From positions 558,001 through 622,000 of the forward strand of contig BRON01000010.1 of NCBI GenBank assembly GCA_024345305.1: a stretch of DNA of 64,000 nt. The letters are read 5' to 3'. The notes under the pieces are model-generated. The model was not told where the DNA came from. It ran no database searches and saw only the letters and a list, made by a program, of their open reading frames with translations. The stretch is from Mrakia gelida (Eukaryota > Basidiomycota > Tremellomycetes > Cystofilobasidiales > Mrakiaceae). The position numbers and the translations under genes are program-made. Below, piece after piece: positions 10,817 through 20,989 of this stretch (positions within the stretch are counted from its first letter, which is position 1; the number at the start of each line of letters is the position of its first letter).

Positions 10817-13800
10817 TCACCCTCTTCGATCGTCCTGGTAGCGATAGCTCGACGATGACGAAGGTACGTGGAGCTGCTGCTCTTCCGGGTATCCCGCTTG
10901 GTCGAGAGAAGGCTGAGGGAGCGGCGCAGGGTATCCAGAAGCCTCCTCGAAGTCGGCGATCCCTCCTCCTCCTCCCGACACCGTCGCGTACTGACTCTCC
11001 CCCCTCACGAACGTTCCCTCCTCCGCGTACACCAGTCCAACCTCCACCTGTGGCTCCTGCTCGTAGTACATATTGTGCTCGTAGAACTCGGGTTGGGGAG
11101 GAGGGTTGTAGGCGAATCGAGTGGGATGGATGTGGCTCGAGGAGGATTGACGAGGAGCCGGAGGGATGGGAAAGGGGACGGGAGTCGGTTGTTTGTGAGG
11201 TGGAAGATAGAACGTGGGAGGGTTTGTGGAGTCGTCGACGCTGAGAGACGTGTAGTCGATCGTTCTGGGAACGAAAGAAGGGGAGAGGAAGGTCAGTCGC
11301 ATCGAAAACGAAGAGAAAAGCGAGAAGGCTGCTCACTGCCAGAGCGCTTGATCCTCGAGCGGATAGTCGAGACTTCGGAGAGGTTTGGGCGCTGAGGAGA
11401 AGAAAAAAAGGATTGAGGTCAGCCGAGAGAAAGAAGGCGAGTCTGAGAGAAAGGAAACGCACCGAGGAGAGGAGTCGGGTATCCCTCGTAAGTCGACGAA
11501 GAGTGACTCGTGGTAGAGGAGCTGAAGCTGGTCTGATGTCGAAGAGGAAGCTGCTGATACTGGTAGGGTGGTGATTGTTGCTGGAAGGTGGGCTGGAGGG
11601 GATGTCGATAATGAGCGGATCCGGGAGGAGAGAGGGGATCCTCCGAGCGTGGTTCGTGCGAGAGTCGTCTTCCTTGGGACTGGAACGTCTGTCGAAGTTG
11701 GGGAGCCGAAGGTTGGTATCGAAGTCGAGTGGTGGTAGGAGGAGGTTGGGTTGGGTAGGGAGGGTACTGCTCCTGAGTCGAGGGACGACGCGTCGAAAAG
11801 GAGTCCTGTCTCCCTCCGAACGAACTCGATTTCATGACCGTCGGCCTTCCCACCTCTCCCTGCCTCTGATCCTCTCCGTTCCACCCTCGATCTGCCTCGA
11901 ATCGTCCCGCGACCGGTCTGCTGTAGACGTCCTCCCACGGTCCTCGATAAGGCACGGCGACGACGGCTCGATGCTTTGGCCTTGAGTCGTAGCGAGGTCC
12001 AGGCTCAGGCGGAGGTTGGGGCACTGGAGCAGGAGGAGGAGGGTTGTAGTAGGGTCGGGTGATGGGGTCGTAGGCGTAGGCGTCTTGCTGATGGTCGAGA
12101 GGGAAGTCGACTTCGGATCCGTCGACAGCTGGAGAATCCGGGACGCGCCTCTTGAATCCGAGGATCTCCTCGTCCGTCGAGTCTCTGGTGAGGTACGAAT
12201 GAGCTGAGGGTGAAAATGCCCAGCGAAGGAGGAGCAAAGGCGTCGGCGTCAGGATCTCGCGACGTACGACGAAACGAGACGCGAGCGAAACGAAACGAAA
12301 CGAAAACGAGGAAATCAACTTACACCAGAGCTGAAGATTGACTCCCTCGGGAAGAGGAGGAGTATCTGGGAAAGCTTGCTCGAGAGTGAATCTTTTCATG
12401 CTGGATATGAGAGTCGAGCGAAAAACGCGAAAAGGTCAGGGAGGGAAAGCGCGGGAGAGACTCGAAACCAACGACGCATCGACTTAGCATCCTCGAACTC
12501 ACAAGCCGTAGATCTGCTCGGAACACAAACCACGAAGAGAGATCAGCATCATATTCTCCCTCTCCTCATACGAAAGCACTCGCTAGTGGATCCGAGACGA
12601 GAGGGGGAGGAAAAGCGGGACGAACGTTGAGTTGCCTGTGAAAGAGGGGGTCGAGGATCAGTGAACAGAAAACAACGTGTCGAGGAGAGAGACGGGTTTC
12701 AAGGCCTCGAGCGAGAAGATGAGGAGACACGATCTTTCGACTGACCTGGTGAAGCTCGAGAACAGCTGCTGCTGAAAGACTGGACGAAGAAGGAAGAGGG
12801 AGAGAGGAAAGATCCGCCCGTAGAGTCAGGACCCTGAAAAGAGCAAGATGTCGCGACCTCCTCATCTCCTCTCCTTTCTCTGGCTCCTTCCTTCCTCCCT
12901 CCTCCGCTGCCTCGACGTTCGAACACTCACCGTTTCGACGCTTGAAGTAAGTCATCTTGAAAGCCGATAAAAGCGAGAAAGACGGAGAGACGGTCAGCGA
13001 AGAGATGGGGAATAAGAAAGAGAGGTGAAACGCGACTCGAGCTCACCAGTTCCGACGGTCGTTCGATGAGGATGCTGAAGTCGGAAGAGCAAGACATTTG
13101 AGCGACTCGCTTCGTTCAAGAAGTGCACAAGGAGATAGGAAGGGACGTACTGTAGTCCAGAAGGATCCCATCTCATCAACTTCGAACGACGGGAAGCGAA
13201 GAAGAGAACGTCAGCTCGAACGTCGCGACTCGCGGCTTCCCTCCTCGCGATACCGGGAAACGAGCCTGGAAACTCACAGGTCGAATAGCAGGTTCTTGGA
13301 GGACCTTGAAAAGCTTCTCGATGACTTCATAAAAGGGGAAGAAAGCCGAGGAAGAAGGGTCAGCTGCGAAGAAGAACTCGAGTAGGGTGAAACGTGAACG
13401 GAGAGCGAGATGAGCTTCGAGAGTTGAGGGAGAACAGACGTACAGGTAGGTTTTTTGCCGTCTGCTCTTCCTCTGCAAGCGAGCAAGAGGAATAGGGAGC
13501 ATCGGATAAGAGAAGGAAGAAGAGTCAGCTTATCCGTTCTCTGTAGCATTGAAAAGGCAGCGCACAGACCCGTCGCCGCTCCAACCTCAAACTCCTCCGC
13601 TCAGCGATACGAAACGAACCTAGTACTTTTCCTGTTGTTCTTGGCCGGTGAGGGAGGACCACGAGAAGTAGCGTAGCCGTACGAAGAAGGTTGAGCGACG
13701 TCTGAGGAAGGCTGAGGAGGGGGAGGGAAGTTGGACGGTGGTGCTGATGTGGGACTTTGTTGGTTGAAGTGGATGTTTGTTGGGGGACCAGCAGCTCCGC

Positions 13801-13915
13801 CTTGGGGAAGGAAGGAAGTCGAGGATGATGATGATCCTCCGGCGTACTGTTGGCGAGGGAGAGGATGGTCGATGAATCCTGGAGGAGGAGGAAGTCGAGA
13901 GCAAATTCTCTCCAT
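10817..13915 (-). CDS. Heat-shock-factor-type (HSF DNA-binding domain) transcription factor
   Basis: Reassembling minus-strand exons gives a recognisable HSF DNA-binding domain: FIEKLFKVLQEPAIRPLMRW, DPSGLHILIERPSEL, MTYFKRRN, FSSFTRQLNIYGFMKRF, then a wing ending STDEEILGFKRRV. It aligns with the HSF order helix 1, strand, helix 2, recognition helix (FSSFxRQLNxYGF) and wing. Exons in transcript order: 13915-13627, 13470-13444, 13324-13278, 13179-13151, 13074-13047, 12955-12931, 12779-12746, 12635-12626, 12513-12503, 12400-12324, 12203-11463, 11391-11337, 11264-10817. They sum to 1821 nt, 606 residues. The N terminus is Pro/Ser/Gln-rich and the C-terminal half is a disordered Pro/Gln/Tyr-rich region, as in activation domains. 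Between helix 2 and the recognition helix the model inserts VFQQQL. It could be Hsf1-, Sfl1- or Mga1-like; I cannot choose. The start is the Met right after an acceptor-like TTGAAG, so 5' noncoding exons are likely. Confidence 0.85.
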
Positions 13916-15089
13916 CTTCAACGGAAGAGAGGATGGCAGTTGAGGGAGGAAAGCGAGAAAGGAGAAGTCCAAGCAGGTCAGGAGGATTAGAGTTTTTTTT
14001 GTTGCGTATCCCTCCTTTTCAATACAGGCAGCGGTCGGTCAGGGGTGAGGAGATGGGGATCGCAATCCATGAGACGGGGCATGACCGAGCGAGGCGAGGC
14101 GAGCACGGCCAGCTGCAAGAGAGAGCGGAGGAAGGAAGGGAAGAGAAGTTCTTCCTCTGCTGTAGAGATGTCGAGAGGATGAACAGGGAAGAAGAATCAT
14201 GACCAGCGTGCCAATCCATGTGACGATCCAGGGCCGTTTCGTTGAGAATAGAAAACGAGCTCACCCCTTCGACGTTCAATCTGTCTGCGACGCGGCGGCG
14301 AGTCCCTCCTTGCGTTGTTTGACCTCACTCTGCCTCGACTTTTCGAGTCTTCCTTCTCCCTCGATAGTCGTCACAGTGCTACTCTGTCGCGTCGCATCGA
14401 AACCAAAGGAAGAAAGAGGAAAGAAATCAGCCTCCCCAAACGAGGGAGACTCGACACGTCCCGAAACTCGTTTCGACCGTCGCGTCCCCCTCCTTCTCTC
14501 TCGCTTCCTCTCTGCTCAACGAGAACGAGCTTCACAGCTACCGGCGTCCCTTCCCCCATCGCAAACTAAAAGGGAAGGAAGAAGGAAAGAAATCAGCCTC
14601 TGAAAAGCGAAACGCGTCGCGAAAACTCGTTTCGAACGTCGCGTCCTCATCTCTTCCTCCCCTCCCTCACTTTCCCCCATACCCTTGAGACGAGAACGAT
14701 CTTCAATCGAAATGAATGTACGTTCGTGAGGGAGAAGAGAAGATAGCTAGCTAAAAACTAAATAATGCGACGGACGGACGAGAGAGAGAAAAAACAAGAG
14801 AGGCGAGCGGGAGAGTTGCGCGACGAGGAAAGCGTAGAACTAAAACAAGAGAGTGGAGAGACAAGCAGGGAGTTTGAGTGTGATTCGAACAAGAGAGGTT
14901 ACTCTACTGAGAGGGAGAAGGGGAGAAGCGAGCGAAGCGATAAGCAAAAGGGAGGGTGTTGAAGCAAGAGATGAAGGGGTTTCGCGTCCGAGAGGGTTCG
15001 TTCGTCTGATGAAGGAAACGAACGGCGATGGTCAGTTCTTCAGATGTGAGAGTGTGTTGGAGAGAAAGGCGGGAGTACTAACCTCATCA
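13916..15089. other. Region upstream of the HSF-type gene with an imperfect tandem duplication
   Basis: About 1.17 kb lie between the HSF start and the stop of the HAPSTR1-like gene, both on the minus strand. On the minus strand, intron-like pieces (GCTGAT or CTGACC followed by pyrimidines and AG) occur near 13920-13980, 14410-14440 and 14570-14600. This suggests a spliced 5' leader, but no open frame joins convincingly to the HSF coding start. Short frames such as the one starting at 14279 show no family. Confidence 0.45.
14412..14715. repeat. Imperfect direct repeat, two units about 160 bp apart
   Basis: AAGAAATCAGCCTC occurs at 14421 and again at 14587. A second shared block, about CGAAACTCGTTTCGACCGTCG, occurs at 14462 and, with two changes, at 14620. 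The order and spacing of the blocks is kept, and both units then run into pyrimidine-rich sequence followed by GACGAGAACGA-like or AACGAGAACGA-like sequence. This looks like an old tandem duplication of a leader or intron unit upstream of the HSF-type gene. Confidence 0.55.
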
Positions 15090-16726
15090 TCACCGCCTAC
15101 TAACTCTCTTCTTATCCCTCTCGCCACCGTCGTCCTCACCTCCTTGCGAACCTCCACCACCGCCGCCTCCTCCTCCGTTCCCATCGTTCCTTCCTCCTCC
15201 TCCCCCACCACCACCCGAGTTCATCCCTCGCCCAGCCTTCCTTCCTTTCTTCCTTCCTCCTCCTCCGACAGCAGGCACCGAAGTCCCCTCTCCTCCGACC
15301 TCCTCTCCTCCAACACTCGTTGTCGATCCTCCCTCTCCTCCAGGCGACGCGGCGCTCGACGAAGCTAGCAGATGAGCGAAACGTCGTTTCGATCCTGTTG
15401 GTTCCCGTTCGGTGATGATCGATCCGGGAGCGTGATGGAAGGGTCTTGAGAAGAGACCGGAGGAGGAGATGGGCGAGGTGTTGGAGGTTGAGACGAAGGA
15501 GGTTTGAAGATCAGGGGCGACGCCGAAGGTGAAGGTTGATTGGGTTGGTGGAGAAGGGTAGATGGTTGATGGTGGGAGAGAATCGAGGGTTTGAAGGGTT
15601 GAGGTCGACGCTTCGGGGAGGAGGAAGGAAGGTTTGGGATTCGAGGGAGTTGGGAAGGAAGAGGAGGTGGTGGTTGAGGACGACGCGGTTGGTTGAGGAG
15701 GAGGTTTCCTCCGAGGGACGAGTGGGGAGGAGACGAGGGAGTTCGAGGAGACGGCTGGGTGATGGGAGGGTGTTGAGGGAGAAGATGCTGGCGAGGAGGG
15801 AATGGTGGAGGTTGGGACGGGTCGAGGAAGGTGGTTCTGAGGGAAGCTTTGAGGTTGGGTCGAGGGAGGAGCGGAGGATTGGGATTGCTGGTGGTGGGAG
15901 AGGTCGACCGTTCCTTCCATGGTTGAGTTCGTCGATGAGAGTGAATTGAATCGGACCGATCTCGTTCCTGTGGGTGCTGATGCTCCTGTCCTTCTCGATG
16001 TAGCAGGTTGGGGAGCGGACGACGAGGAAGGAGGAGGAGGTGCCGGAGGAGGAGCCATCCTCTCCCTTCCACCCGAGTGACTCTCCCTACTAGGATCCCT
16101 CTTCCTCCCACCTCCGTTCGAGCCAGCCGACTCTGCTCCATCTCCTCCGCTGTCGTCCCCATCGTCCTCGTCCTCGAGACGTATAGTTTCCTGCCTAGCT
16201 TCGACCCAATCCATGACCCTTCCGATCGTCATGACATTCTCCATCCCATCCGCCGAGTGTTGAGCGGAGAGTCCGTTCTGGATCATTTGAAGGACATCGA
16301 CAAGACACGCAGAGTAACCAGCAGAGTAGGCTCGCTAGAGAGAAGAACAAAGAAGAGAGGGGAAGGAGGAGGAGGAAGGAGAGTCAGTGTCGAGTGGGGA
16401 GGACTGGGAGGTCAGCTCAACTCTCCTCCTTCCTGTCTCCCTGAGTCGATTCAAAGCTCACCTTGGACGTATGAAGACTGCTCTTGTACAGCGTAGTGAT
16501 ACTTAGAGCAGCAGCTAGAGTAGCAAGGAGACCAAGAAGAGGAGAGAGTCAGTCCGATGCGAGACCAGGAACGAAGAGGAGGAAGGGAGGGGAAGGGGCG
16601 AGCTCGAAGCAGAAAGGGAGAACGGGGGTGGGTGGACTGACCTCTAAACTTCTCCATCAGCTCCTTCTCGGCGCGAGTCAGCTTCGTAGAAGTAGACAGC
16701 GACGACGCCAACGAAGACAGATCCAT
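15090..16726 (-). CDS. HAPSTR1: HAPSTR1 (C16orf72/TAPR1)-like protein
   Basis: Three exons (16726-16642, 16514-16462, 16334-15090) total 1383 nt, 460 residues. After a short helix (KLTRAEKELMEKFR) comes AAALSITTLYKSSLHTSKRA, then YSAGYSACLVDVLQMIQNG and IGRVMDWVEARQETIRLED. The pattern AAxxxTxLYKxS, a Tyr/Gly-rich helix, and a V-x-W-V-x-x-R-x-x-T-I-R-x-E-D end matches the conserved core of animal HAPSTR1 (AATAVTNLYKES ... VLAWVKKRRRTIRRED). Animal HAPSTR1 is a HUWE1 cofactor in stress responses; the fungal role is inferred only. The rest is long and disordered, rich in Ser/Pro/Thr, with a Gly-rich basic tail and RRFAHLLASS-like segments. The ATG at 16724-16726 begins MDLSSLASSLSTS. An alternative is a fungus-specific protein with chance similarity, which I think is less likely. 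Confidence 0.68.
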
Positions 16727-16976
16727 GCGAAAGAGAGAAGAGGGTTGTGGTGCGTATGAATAGAGAGAGGAAAGGGATGGGGGGGTCGTTGTTTGAGAGG
16801 AAGAGCTGGTGGACCGTCGGAGGACAGTTTGGCATCCCCGAGAAAAAGATATAATCGCTGCCTCTCTTGCTCTTTCGGCTCTGTTATTCGTTCTCTACAG
16901 CTCATCAAGATCCCAGCCTATACCACAAGTGTTAACCAAAAAAAGGACCACCGAGATTGGAACCCTAAGAGATAGA

Positions 16977-19900
16977 TTAAGCGTCGTCCGCGTCCGCGAC
17001 CGAAAGCGAGGCGATGTCGGGCGTATCCTCTCCAGCGACAGTAGCAGCAGCCTGCTTGGCGGTCACAAGCTTGGTGATCTGGATGGGAGAGACGAAGGGT
17101 CGAGTCAGTATAGAGAGTGGGAGTGAAAGGGACCTGGTAGGGAGGAGCTGAGTCGCTTCGAGCTCTTGCCTCCTCGTCGCTCTTTCCTTCCTCGTCGAGG
17201 TCAACCGACTCACCTTTCCGATGGCAATGGTCTTTCCCTCGTCTCTCAGAGTGAACCTGTTCCGTCGAAGCGAAGAAGGGAGCAAGACGTCAGACGACGA
17301 GGCCCAAAGGGGAACGAGAGACGAAGCGAAAGCAAAAACTCACCGTCCGAGCTGAGGGTAGTCGCTGAACTTCTCAACGCACACCATCTGGTCCGTCTCG
17401 AGAAGAGCGATGATTTGCTGACCTGAAGAAGCGAAGATTAAGGTTGTTGAAGAATCAGATGAGCTGATTCGGTAGGGAGTGGAAGCGGAACGACGCGACG
17501 AGAAGACTCACCGGTCTTCGCGAACTGAGGAGGCTTCTTCGATTTCCGTCCGGTCTTGGCCTCGAGGTAGTGAAGGAGAGACTGATGAGGTGGGAAAAGA
17601 CGACGATCAGCTCGAGCCGAAAGCGTAAAGCTGGAGACGAACGAGGAGAACTCACGATGATCCTGACCTCCTCGCTGTTCGAGAGCAAACACCAAAGTCG
17701 TCAGCGTGGGATTTGTAGTAGCATAGTAAATGGGTCGGAACTTACGCGTCAGTGTGGATGTGCATAACGGCCGAGTACCCAGCGGTGATGATGTTCTGCG
17801 AGACGAAAAGAAAAACGAAGTCAGCGAGGTGTCGAAAACGGAAGGGAAAAAAACGAACGAACCTTAGAATCGAGAATGGCGAGCTGGGCCTGGAACTGAG
17901 TAGTGGTCTTGACGGGAGCCTGAGCACTCGAAAGAACGTATCCAGGAGAAACCTCGTCGTCGTTGACTCCCTTGAGTCGGATTCGGATGTTGTCTCCAGA
18001 GTAGGCAGCCTCGAGCTCCTCGAGCACCTCGTCGTACAGAGCGACGACTTCGACGGGGACCTACGGTAAACGAGACGGAGAAGAGAAGTCAGATCTCGTT
18101 CAAGACGTCGAGCGAAGCCAGAGCGAGAGAAGGACGAACTCGGTTAGGCATGAGAAGAAGGGTGTCTCCTCGGTAAACTCGACCCGACTCGATCTTTCCA
18201 ACGACGATGGTTCCAAGATCGTTGTACTTCTCCGAGATGGGAAGCATGAAGGGAGCGTTGACCTTCCTATCGGGAGCGGTCATGCTGTCCAGGAAATCGA
18301 GAAGAGCGGGAGCCCTGGCGAGGAAAAGAGAGGTTGAGATGAGCGGAGCGTCGAGACGGACAAGTCGAAACGAACGGCTACTGACTTGTTCCAAGGGCAA
18401 ACCTCCTTCGAGACCTGCTCCTTGATGTTGGCACCGGTGTAGGCGGAGACGGGGATGAAGGTGACGTCCTTCAAGTTGAAGAGACCCTTCTTGAGGTAAG
18501 CCGAGAGCTGAGCCTTGATGAACTCGAACCTGCGAGAGCGAAAGATCGACGTCGCGTCAGTTTCAGAACGAGCAGGCTCTCGGAGAGGAAGCTCGAGTAC
18601 TCACCTCTCCTCAGACCACTCGACGGTAGGATCGTCCATCTTGTTGACGACGACGATGAGCTTGGTGATACCAGCGGTCTTGACGAGGGTGGAGTGCTCT
18701 CGAGTCTGTCCTCCCTTGTCGAAACCAGCCTCGAACTCTCCCTTTCGAGCGGAGATGACCTGTGGAGCGACAAAAGAAAGAGATTAAGCGTCTCGTCCGT
18801 TCGAAACGAAGATCCCGAGAGGACGAGACGCGAGGAACTCACGAGCAGAGCGACATCAGCCTGAGCGGCTCCTCCAATCATGTTGGCGACGTAGGCCTTG
18901 TGACCAGGAGCATCCAGGATAGTGTATCGCCGGGTGTCGGTCTCGAAGTAGGCTCGTCCGACCTCGACGGTCTTTCCCTGGAGTTGTGAGGAAGGAGGAG
19001 AGGACCTGAGCACGCGAGTCGCAAGGACAAGGGAAGCGAGTTCGAACGAACCTTGGCTCGCTCCTGAGGAGTGGAATCGAGAGCCCAACTAAGATGAGCA
19101 AAGACAAGAGAAGGGAACACGATCAGCATCGCTTCAAGAAGAAAGAGAAAGGGGACGACGCGCTTTCGCGACCTGGACGAACCTGAGGTACCAACTCTCT
19201 CGTCCAGCCTCCTTGGCCTCCTTCTCGAACTTCTCCAGAGTTCGCTTATCGACCATACCAGTCAAGAAAAGCAGCTGTCCTCCCATGGTGGACTTTCCAG
19301 CGTCGACGTGACCGATGAAAACGACGTCTGGAGGAGAGGAGGGAGAGGAAGGAAACGGTTCGAACGCGTCAGTTCGAGTCCTGTTTGCAAAGACGTGGGA
19401 ACCATGAACGAACTGAGATGCTGCTTGACTGCGAGGAAGAAGAAGAGAAGATCAAGATCAGCGCTTGGTCTTGATGGGAGGAGTGAGCTCGAAAGCTCGA
19501 GCGGGAAGAGGGAAAGGAGGGAGGAAAGGTCAACGAACCGTTCTGGTCGATCTCCTTTCCACCGTAAAGATCCTTCAGCTTGTCGTCCGTCAGGTGCTTC
19601 TCGACCTCAGCCAGCACACCGGTCGCATCGATCTTAGCAGCCGCTCGAGTGTAGTTTCCAGTTCCAGTTCCGACCTTCGAAGCAACCGAAGGAGTTGAAG
19701 CTCCCGAGCCAGGAGCAGAGTCGTCCGCCGCCGGGGGAGCAGCAGCCTTGGTGGAAGCGATCATGGAGGGAGGAGCTGGGGAAGGAGATGGGGAGGAGGA
19801 AGCCTTCTCGGAGGAGGAGAGGATGGAAGGAGTGGAGGCGACCTTCGGTTTGGCGAGCGAGATTCCGATGGACGCCTTGGGAGCGGCGGGTTTGGCTCCT

Positions 19901-20469
19901 CCCAGCGAGAAGGAGGGAGCAGGCTTGGGAGGGCCGGTAGCCTCTACTCGTACGAAGGGTGTGGTGGAAGGAGTTGGCTTTGGGCCTCCGAGGGAGATGA
20001 CTTTGGGAGGAAGGGCGGCGAGCTGCTCGGCCTGGGAGGGACCGGAGGAAGGAGGAGCGTAGGACGAGGATGGAGGAGTGTAGCGAGCTTGAGGAGGTTG
20101 GAACCCTCCGCCCTGGGGTGGGTTGTACTGGTTGTAAGACTGCTGATATCCTCCGTACTGCTGGTTCTGGTACTGCTGTCCTCCCTGAGCTCCTCCTCCG
20201 TACTGCTGCTGAGGGTACCCTTGTCCTTGTCCTCCTCCTCCCTGCTGAGCTCCGTAAGGGTTGTAGAGACCTCGCTCTCCTCCCTGTCCCTGCTGTCCCT
20301 GCTGAGGGTAGTAAGGCTGCTGCTGCTGACCGTATCCCTGGCCCTGAGGAGGGAGGTTGGGGTTCTGAGCTCCGTTTTGAGGCTGCTGCTGTTGAGCTCG
20401 AGGGACGAACCCTCCAGAGTTGGGGTTGAAGTTGAACGCTCCCGCTCCAGGGTTGAGGTTTCCGGACAT
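16977..20469 (-). CDS. SUP35: Translation termination factor eRF3 (Sup35)
   Basis: About 740 residues. The N domain (exon from 20469, [20 protein letters not shown]) is rich in Gln, Gly, Tyr and Asn, with repeated QQYGG-like units over residues about 26-125. A Lys/Ser/Ala/Pro-rich M region follows, then a poorly conserved linker ([18 protein letters not shown]). The EF-Tu-like GTPase part shows G1 GHVDAGKS, G3 DAPGHKAY and G4 VVNKMDDPT, then domains 2 and 3 ending [19 protein letters not shown] and a short acidic tail. It binds eRF1 and drives GTP-dependent peptide release. The C domain is cut by many short introns while the N/M region is essentially one exon. The stop is TAA at 16977-16979. 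An open frame continues in phase upstream to 20964 but looks like leader sequence; the family start is the Met at 20467-20469. Confidence 0.96.
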
Positions 20470-20989
20470 CTCGACGATGGGGGGAAAAGAAGAGAAAGGG
20501 AAGAGAAAGGGAGAAGGGGAGGGTGGGTGCTGGAGAGAAGGAAGGAAGGGAGAGAAGGAGGTCGAGGAAGTCGAGCTTTCAAAACTCGTCACTTTTTTTT
20601 TCTTTACAAGAAGGAGGTCATCCTTGGGGTTCTGCTTCTGGTCTTCGGCTGAGGGAGGTAAGATGTAAGAGATTCGCAGTAGAAAAATCGGTGCCTCGTC
20701 TGCGTCGAAAATTTGAGAAGAAACGGAGAGTTTGGACGCGACTCGAGTCTTGTCACGCGTCGACATTCTTCCTCGTTTGCTGTTCCACCCACAGCTCTCG
20801 GAGGGGACGACGAACGAGCTTGAAAGCCATAGATCTTGTTCGTTCGCGTCTAGCACATCCGACGGTCCCATGAGACTGGCGAAACGAACGAAAGAGAGGG
20901 ACGGAAGGGTCAGCGACGAGTCGAAGGTGAGGAAGATCGCGAGCGAGGTGCTGAGACTGTACACGCACTCTCCAGCTCACAACTCCAGC
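20470..20989. other. SUP35 upstream region / F-box gene 3' end
   Basis: 520 bases lie between the SUP35 start and the stop of the F-box-like gene, both on the minus strand. The near-inverted repeat at 20572-20588 and a T-rich run (20590-20601) lie about 100-130 bases upstream of the SUP35 ATG. A frame without stops in phase with SUP35 runs to 20964, but its translation resembles no eRF3. Confidence 0.45.
20572..20588. promoter_or_regulatory. Near-inverted repeat CGAGCTTTCAAAACTCG upstream of SUP35
   Basis: Arms CGAG/CTCG flank CTTTCAAAA, about 100 bases upstream of the SUP35 start. The almost identical CGAGCTTTCAAAGCTCG sits in the CDD1/SelW-like divergent promoter at 25098-25114. Two matches at 16 of 17 positions, both in promoters, suggest a regulatory site; no binding protein is assigned. 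Confidence 0.4.

Noticed and set aside
11787..11794. GACGCGTC as a functional site in the HSF gene
   Set aside because: Lies in coding sequence (FSTRRPS) and may reflect codon use; I keep it in the count but do not treat it as intronic evidence.
14019..14603. Extra coding exons upstream of the HSF-type Met
   Set aside because: Frames end in stops before any usable donor, and none joins in phase to MERICSR; leader sequence is more likely.
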